The translations under genes and the position numbers were made by a program. From Turnera subulata (Eukaryota; Streptophyta; Magnoliopsida; Malpighiales; Passifloraceae), in assembly GCA_028386065.3 (NCBI GenBank), contig JAKUCV010001923.1:4838-68837 (forward strand): a DNA stretch of 64,000 bases, given 5' to 3'. Position 1 is the first letter of the stretch. Each line of letters starts with the position of its first letter. This document shows, one piece after another, positions 39,151 to 50,542 of this stretch. The notes below the pieces were generated by a model. That model saw only the letters and a list, made by a program, of their open reading frames with translations. It was not told the origin of the DNA and made no database searches.

Positions 39151-40091
39151 TTTTTTTTAATACTAATCTAGGTATATATCATGGTATGAATGAAGCTGCT
39201 ATTCCAGAGTGACCAATTGATGCTTTTTTTTAAGGCACAATGTGACCCGTTGAAATTTTATGTATCCATCACGCTATACACGGTTAAGTACAAGCAAAAT
39301 TTTTTTTTTTTTGCACATAAAGTACAAAAAAAATTGCAAAAACAAAGGAATCCAAAATATGAGAGAATAAATACTTTTCTAACTTTACATATTTCACAGT
39401 CACCAATGCATATATTTGTCATTTTTTTTTTGCTTGTTTAATGTAAGGTTAAACGATTCGTTGAAATATGTAGCATGATTTTTCCACATTAGAAAATCAA
39501 AAATCATTTTCAATAAACATATATTTTTTTATTAGACTCTATTTTTTTTAAATTATAAAATATACCCTCATATTCATCCAAACAAAAATAACTCTGTAAT
39601 GTCTTTTTTGTTAAACCATAATTTTTTTTTTTCACAAACATATAAAGTTACACTATAATTTGTAAATACGAAATACCCAACCTTAATCAAAAAAAATAGA
39701 TGGTACTTATTTTCTTCTTAAGATGGAGCAACTAAAATAGTGAAAATATGGGCTTTATTCGTCCAATTACTAATTCAGCAAGAGTCAAACTAATTAATTT
39801 AGCAATTAATTTTTTGACCAAACTAATTTGTTTATATTTTTGAAGATTCTTTATTTTTGCCTCTTCTGCCTCTTACATGCTGCTGTGCTTTAGTGAATTT
39901 TGGCCTTTTATCCTTTTTTTTTGTTCTTAGCTAACAATTAATTTTCTAACTAAATTAATTTGTTTATGTTTTGTAAGGATTATGCATACATCTCACATTC
40001 TTTGTACTTTGAGGATTTTGGCTAGACAATGTTCCCCATGTTTTAAAAAATTTTCAGAATTTTAGGTAAAAATTAAAAGAATCTAATGTAC
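39151..40091. other. Geneless, very AT-rich DNA
   Basis: Long T and A homopolymer runs and simple sequence; no gene or clear element was seen. Confidence 0.55.
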
Positions 40092-40672
40092 TAGACCTGG
40101 CAATTCGTGTTGTCGTGTCGGGTTCGTGTCGGGTTGAACAGGTAATCGGGTTCTAAATCTTCAACCCGACCCGACCCATTTAATAATCGTGTCGTGTCGT
40201 GTCCAACCCGTTTATTATCGTGTCGGGTTCGGGTTGACCCGCGAGTTACCTATTAAGTCTAACAAGCCTAAAAATGAGTTTGAAATTTTTCTATTTTGCG
40301 TATTTTTAAGCAAATAGGCATATAATTAGTTTTTTTTATACATCAAAAAAAATTATAAATTGCAGAATCATAATATAATAATATTTTAAAGCATTTATAG
40401 AAGTATTTTTGGATAATTTTAGTAACTTTAGCCTTAAATATTGGATAAGTCTTATATTAAATCAGTAAAATATCTATACCCTAAATATAATCGGGTCATA
40501 AACAGGTACCTATCGGGTTGGCGGGTCAACCCGCTACCTGACCTGCTAATTTTCGTGTCGTGTCGGGTCAACCTATTTAACTAAACGGGTTGGAAATCTC
40601 TGACCTATACCTGCTAATTTCGTGTCGAGTTCGTGTCGGGTTGTCGTGTCAATACCCGTTTTGCCAGGTCCA
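40092..40672. mobile_element. hAT-like MITE with GTGTCGGGTT-rich ends
   Basis: The left end TAGACCTGGCAA (40092-40103) is matched in inverse by TTGCCAGGTCCA (40661-40672). Both subterminal regions are packed with GTGTCGGGTT and AACCCGACC words in opposite orientation, around an AT-rich centre. This layout is known from widespread eudicot non-autonomous hAT elements. The expected 8-base target duplication is not recognisable, so the copy is old or the ends are slightly misplaced. Confidence 0.65.
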
Positions 40673-41118
40673 CATGCCTCCTACATCCATCCTGCTTGTT
40701 TTCATGTGATAGATGTGATGGGTTTGCTTAACATGCATGGTTGGTGTTGATTAGTGTTTTACAATTTTAGATTCACAATCCATGAGTGTTTTATTTTTTC
40801 CTTCTTATTATTATATTTTTACTTCAATTAATGCTTCAAGATGACTCCTATTATCCCTAAGGTCCAAAAATCTCAAAAGGATTTTCAACCAAATTTCTAC
40901 ACTAGAGATAAAATAGGAAACGATCATGAACAAAATCCCAAAAAGAAATACTACAAAACATCTAATTTCTAATCTAGTAAAGTATCTAAACTATCACCTA
41001 CTCATATCTCAAAATCAGCTTGTAACAAACCATCACATTTCCCCTAAAAACGACTCCTAGCATCCTTGTACCTTGGTACTAGCCTTTGGTATTAGTATTA
41101 GGCCTTGATTACTACTTG
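40673..41118. other. Geneless DNA before the solo LTR
   Basis: No coding segment or repeat boundary is visible. This is the left flank of the insertion site of the outer LTR. Confidence 0.5.
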
Positions 41119-42695
41119 CTTATTGTAACAGCCCGGGTAAAAATTTGGATTTTTACCGGGACTGTAAAAGTCTTTTTACAGCGATTTACCGAATAAATTA
41201 ATCTTGGGTAATTAATTCAAGGTAAATCGAGCATCGTTTTTCGTAACTGAGGGTTTTCCCACGCTCGGGATTTTTCCGTGGATTTTTCGGACCTGAGTTG
41301 GTATTTTTCGGGTCCCCAAATCCTCAGAAAAATCACACCGAAAAATAACTAAGGGGGTATCAGTTATTTTCTGGTCTGGTCTGGACACGACTTACCTGCA
41401 TGATTGAGTCTGCGCCGCCTATCCCTGTGACGCTCGTGCCTTACCTTTCTTCTGTGTCGCCCGTGCACCCTGCTTTTTCCTGCTTAGTAAACGTATGTCT
41501 CCTGCAAAAAAAACTGAAAACACACAAACACCACACACCTCATCTCCTTTCTTCTCCTCCCCGTGACCAAACCACCGCCGCCACCAAGACCACCACAGCC
41601 ACACCGCCACCACCGAGCCCTCGTCATCATCTCCCTCTCTCTCTTCCTGCTCCCTCACCGACGCTACACCACCGCCGCAGTCAGACCGAGATGCACACCT
41701 GCAGCTCTCGCCGATGCCGTCGGGGAAGGAGGCCGACGACCCGAGCTCGCGCTCGCCGCAAGCAGCCTTCGTTTTCTGCTGCTGCCCTGTTCGCGCTGCC
41801 GTCTGCAGGACACCACCGCCACGCCACCGACCAGACGAGGCACGCTGAAGTGAGCCACCTGCCGCACCGCCTCCTGCAGGGTAACCGCCGCGCTCCTCTT
41901 GCCCTCGTCGTCTGCCCCTACCGCCTGTCAGCCGACCCGCTGCCGCTGCAAGTGGGTTTGGGTTGAAGGAAACCCTGTGACCTGGAAGTTTATGGCTTCG
42001 GGTCGGGTTGACCCAAGTTGTGGAGGTGGGTTTGGAGATTTTGGCGGGCTAGTAGCTTGGGCTGTGGATCTGGGCTTACAGCCTTGGCCTAGTCCTTGCA
42101 CCTGGGATTGGTCATGGGTTGCATAGCTTGGCCTAGTCTAGTATAAAAAAAAAAAGAAAAGAAATAAAAGAGAGTAATAATAATCTGGAATATAATTTGA
42201 AAGCATGTATATATATTTCTAGAAAATAGACAAAATAATTAATTTGACCAGATATAATTATTTTGGTATACCTAGTATATGGTTATGTTTAGGAAAAAAA
42301 TATACTTAGACATGTTATTTTGGAAAATGACCTATAAAAGAATTACTGTCTTATGATAACTTCATAGAAAATTATATATATACTATGAGTATTTTGGAAA
42401 TACTATATGTTATTATTTTCTGGGAAAAATTACAGGGTAAATATATTTGATATATGTTATGATAATTACTTTTGGAAAAAGATATATACATATATATGTA
42501 TGTTAGTAATTGCTTAGAAATTATTTTATGGTAATTATGCGTTTGGAAAAAAATATATAGTTTATGCAAATTATATTTTATGGAAAAATTATTTTAAGAA
42601 AAGAATGTATGCTACGTAATTATTTCCAATTATTTTTGGAATAAGTATTACCCAAGTATGAGAAACTGGAATAATTCCCGGATATAAATACGATA

Positions 42696-45600
42696 TGTAA
42701 CGCCCCGGATTTTCATAATTTTATTTTCAAAATTTTCGGAATTTTTATTCCAATTTTACCCTTGAGGAATTTCCGGATTTTTGGACTAGGAAAATGAATT
42801 ATTTTACCTTGGTTATATCGGTATTAAGTCGTTAGTATGACGGGTACGGCCTTCGATTGAGTTAAATCGGATTTCGGAGTTGGAAGTTAGGCTAGTTTTG
42901 GAGTCTTACAAAAAAAAAAGAGAGTTTGACTTAGGGCGGGTTGACCGCGCCCAAGCTCAAAACGGCGTCGTTTTGAGCTCGGGCTGGTCAAGCCCTAACC
43001 CTTCTCTTTTCTCTTCTCCTCTTTTCTTTCTTTTCTCTTCCTTTCGTTTTTTTCATCGTCCGTCGCCTGCCCTTTCTCTCTCTCTCTCTCTCTCGATCTC
43101 ACAACGAGCCTCCACCACCATCTCCCCTTATTCTCCTACCCTCATCGAGCCGCCGACTCTAGTTCTCCTTTCGCACGCGAGTACCAGCAGAAGGAGTGAG
43201 GGGTTGTCCGTGGCGGGCCGGCGAGAGAGGACTGGAAGTCCCATCCGTTTCGAGCGCGTGCCGTGGCTCGGATTGGATCGTGCTGTGGCGCCGTTGTTAC
43301 TCCGGTAAGCCACCGCTCAACTCTTTCGTTCTCCTTTCTTTTTCTTTTCTTATTTTGGAGTTAGGATGTTGATTGGTGCGTTGTGTGTGTGTGTTTCGTG
43401 TGGTTGTCAGACGGAGGCGGGTTTGGGTCGGTTGGTGTCCTGGGCTGTGTGGTGCGGTGCTCGAATTTGGGCGTGGTTGGTGACACACGGCTGGTGGTTG
43501 TTGGTGGTCGGATACCTTGTTGTTTTTCGGCAGCGGGTTTCTGGGCTCGTGTTGTTGGATTGCGAGACCTGTGGTTGTGGGTTCGCTGCTGCTGTGCACG
43601 GATCCATTTCCGGTAAGGCCTAGATCCCCTTTCTCTTTAAACTCGGAGATGGTTTTGTGTATGGGGGTGTTTGATGCGTTTTTGCGTGTTGAATTCTGGG
43701 CAGAATTTTTTGAGGGTGTCCATCTTGGGATTGTGGAAGTTCCGGGGAGCTCAGATTACTGTTCCGGCAAAGAGTGACCGAAATCCGGCGAGGCTCGGGT
43801 TTTGTTCCGACAAGGCAGAATATTTCCGACTTGAGGGTATCTCTTCTTTGTTATGTTTTAATCTCATTCATGGCATGTATAATTAAACAAGTACTTTCAT
43901 GTATCGGGAATATTGAGTTTTAGTGAAACCGTGTGTGGGGTGAGAGAGTGTGTGGCCGGAAATTTACCGACACATGTAGAACCATAGGCCGGGAACATTT
44001 GGGCTCGGGAATGACCTTAAAACGGTATTTAGGGAAAACCGGGCCCAGGCCCAACAATCTAACCTTATGAACCCTTGATAATTCTTAGACTTTAAGAAGT
44101 GGGCTTAAAGCCCAATGGCATAAATGGTTAGTTTTGGACTTCAAGGAATGGGCTCTAAGCCCGAATTCATAAATTGGGTTTATTGCGGACTTAAGGAAGT
44201 GGGCCTTAGGCTCAAGGAATTGTTCTGGACTTAGATGGGCTTAAGTCCGGTTAACCTTAGGTCCTTGTCTTTGGGGTTTTAGTGAGGAGATATACCCTTT
44301 TGGGCTTAGACCCTGAAATTACTTAACCGGGTAGTTTGGGTCAGGTTTCACTCAGTTGAGCATATAGGAATCATGCATGCACGGTTGTATAATTGTTTTG
44401 TAATATTTGTGTGTGCCGGTACTCAGGCACGTAATACCTCGGGAGCTGGAGGATCTGTCTTGGGGAAAGCTCCGCAGGATAATCGACGTTGAGGTGACTT
44501 TATAAGTCTTTTTATATTTGTATGCATGTGCTTGTTAGATTGGTTTGTCTGAGTTGCATGCCTTGTTTTGCTAACATGTCATGATCTGCATTGTGTGCCT
44601 GTTTGTTACTAGTTGCCTAATGAGCATGACTTGTAAATTGTTATGGGATATAACATGTGGAGTGATTTTGGGTGATCTGTGTGATGTACTGTGGGTTGGA
44701 AACCCGGATGCTTGATTGAGATAATAATTCACACAACCCTGTTAAATCACAACTCTTGGCACACATGAACTTATAAATATGAATAAGAATAATGTACAGT
44801 AGAAGATAGGCTACTGTATGCTGATGACCGGTTGGTTCGAGCGGGAAGTGATACCCCTCGGGTTTGCATGCGGGATAGCATGGTATATGCGGTTTAGCAT
44901 ATGGGTCTGTGATGACCGGTTCTACCTCCCTCCTTATATCTCCCTCTTTCTACCTCCCTTTTTCTCTCTATCTCTCTCTCTCTCTCTGGTGATATTTGGG
45001 CTTTATGCCTGGTTATATTGGGCTTTCGCCCTGGTTGTCTCATGAGACGGGACCGAGCTCAACGCACACAGTAGGGGGGCCCTGAATAATAAATATAATA
45101 ATAAAACTTAACACACAAACAGATGTAAACCAAAAATTGATTGCTTATATGCTGTTGGCATGTTAGTACTGGTTATTGTGTGATTGCTTACTTGTGTTTG
45201 TTTCTCTACTTTCCTTTCGAACTTGCCTTACACACCTACATAACTAGATTTATACTTCTCACTGAGTAGGCGACTCACATAATCGCCACCGTTGTTTTTC
45301 AGACTCTTAGTTAGCGTGCAGTCTCTTTCTTCCTTTTTGGAGTACGGACGTGGTTATCCCAGTAGGTAGTTGTGCTTCTTCTCCTGGTTGGATCCATAGA
45401 GCCGACTTGCATATCATATTCTTCTTTTGTCTTTATTTTATCCTTAACTTCCGCTGCATTGGATTTTGTTGAGATGTCATTATTGATTTTGATTACTTTA
45501 TCGGCGGGTTGCCGGGGTTTGATACTTGATGATGTTTCGGCGGATTGCTGGGTTGACTTATGGCTTGATAAGCTGGTTTACTCTTGTTCTTTATGACATC

Positions 45601-45725
45601 TTAGTTTTATAAGATTTTCAGATAATTTTTTGGTTTTGGATTTCGTGTCCCGGGTTTCAGGGGCATTTTGGTAAATTCCTTTTGATAAAGTATTTTATTT
45701 GTACAATTGGGACACGGGTGTTTCA
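42696..45725 (+). repeat. 5' LTR of the nested chromovirus (3030 bases)
   Basis: It starts TGTAACGCCCCGG and ends ACACGGGTGTTTCA. It has a CT-repeat tract near 43076-43095 and another near 44965-44988. Compared with the 3' LTR it lacks about 26 bases that would lie between 42892 and 42893. Reading frames inside it have no gene support. Confidence 0.93.
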
Positions 45726-45727
45726 GC

Positions 45728-45740
45728 TTGGTAGCGGAGC
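45728..45740 (+). other. Primer-binding site, initiator-tRNA-Met-like
   Basis: Two bases after the 5' LTR, TTGGTAGCGGAGC resembles the complement of the 3' end of plant initiator tRNA-Met (TTGGTATCAGAGC), with two mismatches. Confidence 0.7.
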
Positions 45741-45869
45741 AAGCTTCAGATCCTTGGTTTTAAAAGTGTTTTAAACCTTGTATTCAAAGTGATTTCTGTG
45801 TTTAAGCCTGTTTCCGGATTTATAACTTTAAAAGTGTTTTGACACATTTGCATTCATATAGGCGTTGAT

Positions 45870-48800
45870 ATGGATCACCAGAGGCAGCACAATGCTGAGG
45901 ATGACGCTGCTACTCATGTCTCCGACAATGTGTCGGTGATGCAGGTTCCCGTTGGTTAGGGGAACAATAATGCAGCAGGGAATAATGCTGCAGGTGGAGG
46001 AGAACAGAATGTTGTGCCACCCGTACCACCTGTTATGGACCCAGCATTCCAGCACTATCAGGCCTTTTTGCAGTGGAAATAGTTCCAGTAGTTTCAGCAG
46101 CAGCAGCAGCAGGGTGCCCAACCGGTAGCACCTGCTGCGGCAGGTGGTATGGAGAGCGGGTATAAGCACATGGATAAGTCAGCGGTTAAGGAATTCTCTG
46201 GTGAGAAGGGCAAAGCCAAGGAGTTTGATTATTAATTTCGCCAGGTGGAGAATGTTCTGGAGAAGTTCACTTGTGCACCTGAGCAGAGGGCTCGATTTGC
46301 GGCACACAAGTTCACGGGATATGCACTGACATGGTGGTAGGAACTGGTGGCCAACCTACCGAAGCCTGTGGAGATGCCATGGGGGGATTTCAAGGAGAAA
46401 TTCTACAAGGAATTTCTCACTGTTGGTTTCTTGGAGGAGCAGAAGAAGCAGTTTTTTTAGGTAAAGCAGGGACTAGATGAGGTGACTAAGTGTAGGCGGT
46501 TTGTTAACGGCTTACGTACAGAGTTGGCGTTAGCTGTGGCTGGTGGAGGGCACAAGACTTGGGAGGCAGTTTGTGAGGCTGCTTTTGATTCTGAGAGAGT
46601 TCAGTTGATCGGGAAGGAGAATCGGACAGCCGAGCAGAGGAAGCAGTCATCTGCTTCTGGACAGAAGAGACATTACTCTGATGCCGGAGATGCAGATTAT
46701 TCTGGTGGACAGGGTTCTTCTTACCGAGGTTCGAAGAAGTCCCGAGGGCAGAGCTATCAGGGTGGACCAGGAAGATCCTCGGGAGGACGGTCCTATCAAT
46801 TTGGATCTCAGGGACGGGGTTCCTCGGCACGATTCTCGGGTACATGCTGGTATTGCAATAAGCCGGGACACCAGAAGTCATCTTGTTACAAATGGATTAA
46901 GGATAGTGGTGGCAGTGGTTCCCAGTATACAGTGCAGAGTTCTGTGGCTAGTGGTGCTGTTTCTTCTGGTCCGAACAGGGGTGGCGGACAGCAAGGTCGA
47001 GGTCGTGGGGGTTCTGAAGCTTCGAACCGCGGGGGTGCGACTCAGAGTGCTGCAGCTCCTAGGGTTTATGCCATCACCCGGGAGGAGGCTGCTGATGCTC
47101 CAGAGGTTATAGCAGGTACATTTATGGTTTTTGGTCAGTATGCACATGCTTTAGTTGATCCAGGCTCAACACACTCTTTTGTATCACGTGCATTTATGAA
47201 CACTCATAACATAGAGGATGATAACCTTAGTAGACCCCTGAGAGTCCGTTTACCCACTGGTGACATAGTAGTTGTTGATCGAGTTTGTAGAGATGTATCG
47301 ATAGAGTATGATAGTGAGAGTTTCCCTTCTGATCTTGCTGTCATGGACTTGGGAGAGTTTGATGTTATTTTAGGCATGGATTGGTTATCCAAACACTAGG
47401 CAATAGTTGATTGTTGGGCCAGGGAAGTGTTTTTGTCTTCTTTGTTAGGGCGTAGATTGGTACTCGTTGGAGAACAAAGAGCCCTATCGGCGTGTTGTAT
47501 CTCGGCCATCCAAGCTTTCAGGATGATCCAAGAGGGTTGTGATGCTTTTCTAGCTCATGTGGTTGATTCTTCGGTACTAGTACCTGGAGTGGGGGATATT
47601 CCGATTGCTCGGGAGTTTCCTGATGTATTTCTTGATGACTTACCTGGGTTGCCTCCGGAGCGGGAGGTGGAGTATACAGTTGACTTGGTACCGGGAGTAG
47701 CACCTATTTCTATAGCGCCCTACAGAATGGCTCCGACAGAACTTTAGGAGTTGAAGAAACAACTGGAGGAGTTATTGGATAAGGGTTTCATTAGACCGAG
47801 CGTCTCACCTTGGGGTGCCCCAGTCTTTTTTGTGAAGAAGAAGGATGGCAGTATGCGGATGTGTGTGGACTATAGATAGTTGAACAAGGTGACTGTAAAG
47901 AAAAAGTATCCTTTGCCTAGGATTGATGACTTGTTCGATCAGTTGCAGGGTGCATCTGTATTCTCGATGATTGACTTGCGATCTGGTTACCATCAGGTTC
48001 GGATTGCAGAGCAAGACATACCGAAGACTGCATTCCGCACTCGGTATGGTCATTTTAAGTTTGTGGTTGGTCCATTTGCGCTGACAAATGCACCGGCAGT
48101 GTTCATGTATATGATGCAACAGGTCTTCCATGAATTTCTGGACCGGTTTGTGGTAGTGTTCATTGATGATATTCTGGTCTACTCGAGTAGTAAGGCCAAA
48201 CATGAGGACCTCTTGAGACAGGTTCTGTAGAGGTTGAAAGAAGAACAACTCTATGCCAAGCTCAGCAAGTGTGAGTTTTGGTTGGATAAGGTCGCGTTTC
48301 TTGGGCATATTGTGTCCGATGAGGGCATTAAGGTGGACCCGGCCAAGATTAAGGCAGTCATTGGTTGGGAGCCACCGAAGAGTGTATCTGAGATACGGAG
48401 TTTTCTTGGACTTGCTGGTTATTATCGAAGGTTCATTGAGGGTTTTTCCTTAATAGCCAGTCCCATGACTAAGCTGTAGAGGAAAGACTGTACTTTTGAT
48501 TGGGATGACCGTTGTCAGAAGAGTTTTGAGGAGTTGAAGAGTCGGTTGACCTCTGCACCGGTTTTGACTGTTTCGAGACCCGGAGTGGAGTACACGGTGT
48601 TCAGTGATGCTTCTGGTTTGGGCTTGGGATGTGTTTTGATGCAGGAGGGTCGGGTGATTGCTTATGCCTCCACGCAGTTGAGAACTCACGAGAGGAACTA
48701 TCCGACCCATGATCTGGAGTTAGCTGCTGTGGTCTTTGCTCTGAAAATCTGGAGACACCATCTGTACGGTGAGAAGTGTCGGATTTTCACGGATCACAAG

Positions 48801-50495
48801 AGTTTGAAGTACATCATGACCCAAAGGGAGCTTAATATGAGGCAGAGACGCTGGATTGAGCTTCTTAAGAATTATGATTGTACTATCGAGTACCATCCGA
48901 GCAAGGCCAATATTGTTGCAAATGCATTGAGCCGGAAGAGAGTGGCTTCTGCGGATGAGGACTCAGTTTCTTATGCTTTGTCTTTCTTGGTGGAGCTGAG
49001 GTCGTTGGATGCACAGTTGGAGGTGGATGTTACTGAGGCGTTGTTAGCCAGTTTGAGCATCCGGCCGACCTTGTGGGATAAGATCATGAAGTTGCAGTTT
49101 GCTGATCCTCATTTAGCAGAGTTGCGGGATAAGGCTCTCGGTGGGGAGAGTTCTAGTTTCTATGTCCGGGAGGATGGTGCTTTGATGACCGGTGATCGAT
49201 TGTGTGTTCCGGATGATGATGATTTGAGGAGATGGATCATGGATGAAGCACATAATGCGCCATATGCTATGCATCCTGGTAGCACCAAGATGTACCAGAA
49301 CTTGAAGAGTCATTATCGGTGGCCCGAGATGAAGAAGGATGTTGCAGAGTTTGTGGCTCGTTGTATGACTTGTCAGCAGGTAAAAGCCGAGCATGAGGCT
49401 CCTGCCGGCAAGTTGAGATCTTTGACTATTCCGCAGTGGAAGTGGGACCATATCACTATGGACTTTGTGATCGGGTTACCGAGGACCCGGGGTCGACATG
49501 ATGCCATCTGGGTCATTATTGACAGATTGACCAAGTCAGCTCATTTTCTACCGATTCAGCAGACGGATACAATGGATAAGCTGGCGAGGTTGTATGTTTC
49601 GGGTATTGTCCTTCTACATGGAGTTCCACTATCCATTGTGTCGGACAGGGATTCGAGGTTTACTTCCCACTTCTGGAAGAGCTTACAGTCAGCTTTGGGT
49701 ACTAACCTGAATTTCAGTACTGCATTCCATCCGCAGACCGATGAGCAGTCAGAGAGGACTATACAGACACTGGAGGATATGCTTAGAGCTTGTGTGCTCA
49801 ATTTCAGTGGTTCTTGGGATGAGACATTACCGTTGGTCGAGTTTGCCTATAACAATGGGTATCACTCCAGTATCGGTATGGCGCCTTATAAGGCTTTGTA
49901 TGGGCGGAAGTGTCGTAGTCCGATCTGTTGAGATGAGGAAGGTCTGAGACAGGTGGTTGGTCCGGACCTAGTCCAGGAGACTGTTGATCAGATCAAGGTG
50001 GTTAAGCAGTGTATGAGAGCTGCTCAGGACCGGCAAAAGAGTTTTGTTGATAAGCATCGTCGGGAGATGGAGTACAGTGTAGGTGACAGAGTTTTCCTCC
50101 GTGTTGCTCCCTAGAGAGGTGTTATCCGGTTTGGGAGGAAGGGCAAGTTGAGCCCTCATTATATTGGTCCTTATGAGATCATGGAGCGGATTGGTCCGCT
50201 GGCCTACAGGTTGGCTTTACCGGAGGAGCTGTCGTGCATACATGATGTATTCCATGTTTCGATGTTGAGGCGTTATCGGTCTGATCCTAGTCATGTTGTA
50301 TCCCCGACAGAGTTGGAGGTTTTTGAGGACTTGACCTATGTAGAGGAGCCGGTAGAGATTTTGGCTCAGGAGGTGCGGCAGTTGAGGAGTCATACCATCC
50401 CTATGGTTCGGGTTAGATGGAGTCGTCATTTCCCGAATGAGGCTACTTGGGAGGTTGAGTCCTATATGAGAGAGCAGTATCCGCATCTGTTCTGA
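45870..50495 (+). pseudogene. gag-pol polyprotein of the nested chromovirus, 13 premature stops, no frameshift
   Basis: One frame runs from ATG at 45870 to TGA at 50493-50495 (1541 codons). The order is gag; a CCHC zinc knuckle at 46845-46886 (CWYCNKPGHQKSSC); an aspartic protease at about 47150 (DPGSTHSF, Pro in place of the usual Ser/Thr); and reverse transcriptase with FIDDIL at 48159. RNase H follows (about 48600-48950), then integrase with its zinc finger (CMTCQQVK, about 49360) and DDE core ([16 protein letters not shown]), and a chromodomain at about 50334-50492. Premature stops: TAG at 45957, 46080, 46089, 46338, 46458, 47397, 47745, 47877, 48228, 48477 and 50112; TAA at 46233; TGA at 49929. 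All are explained by C-to-T or G-to-A changes. The same frame is kept throughout. A polyglutamine run lies at about 46095-46112. Confidence 0.92.
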
Positions 50496-50528
50496 TTTTA
50501 TATGTAATTTCGAGGAGGAAATTTTAAT

Positions 50529-50542
50529 AAGAGGGGTGGAAC
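50529..50542 (+). other. Polypurine tract
   Basis: AAGAGGGGTGGAAC lies directly before the 3' LTR, where plus-strand DNA synthesis of LTR elements is primed. Confidence 0.75.

Noticed and set aside
40084..40680. Eight-base target duplication for the hAT-like MITE
   Set aside because: Flanking octamers (TAATGTAC-type left, CATGCCTC right) do not match, so none is claimed.
41400..42126. Long reading frames in the GC-rich part of the solo LTR
   Set aside because: Low-complexity Pro/His/Arg-rich translations on both strands, no domain, and wholly inside LTR sequence.
43366..43623. 85-residue frame also present at 51244-51501
   Set aside because: It is preserved only because the two LTRs of one element are near-identical; it has no recognisable domain.
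45870..50495. Stop readthrough or TAG recoding to express gag-pol
   Set aside because: There are eleven TAG codons plus TAA and TGA, scattered through conserved domains. Mutation of CAG/CAA/TGG explains them without any special decoding.
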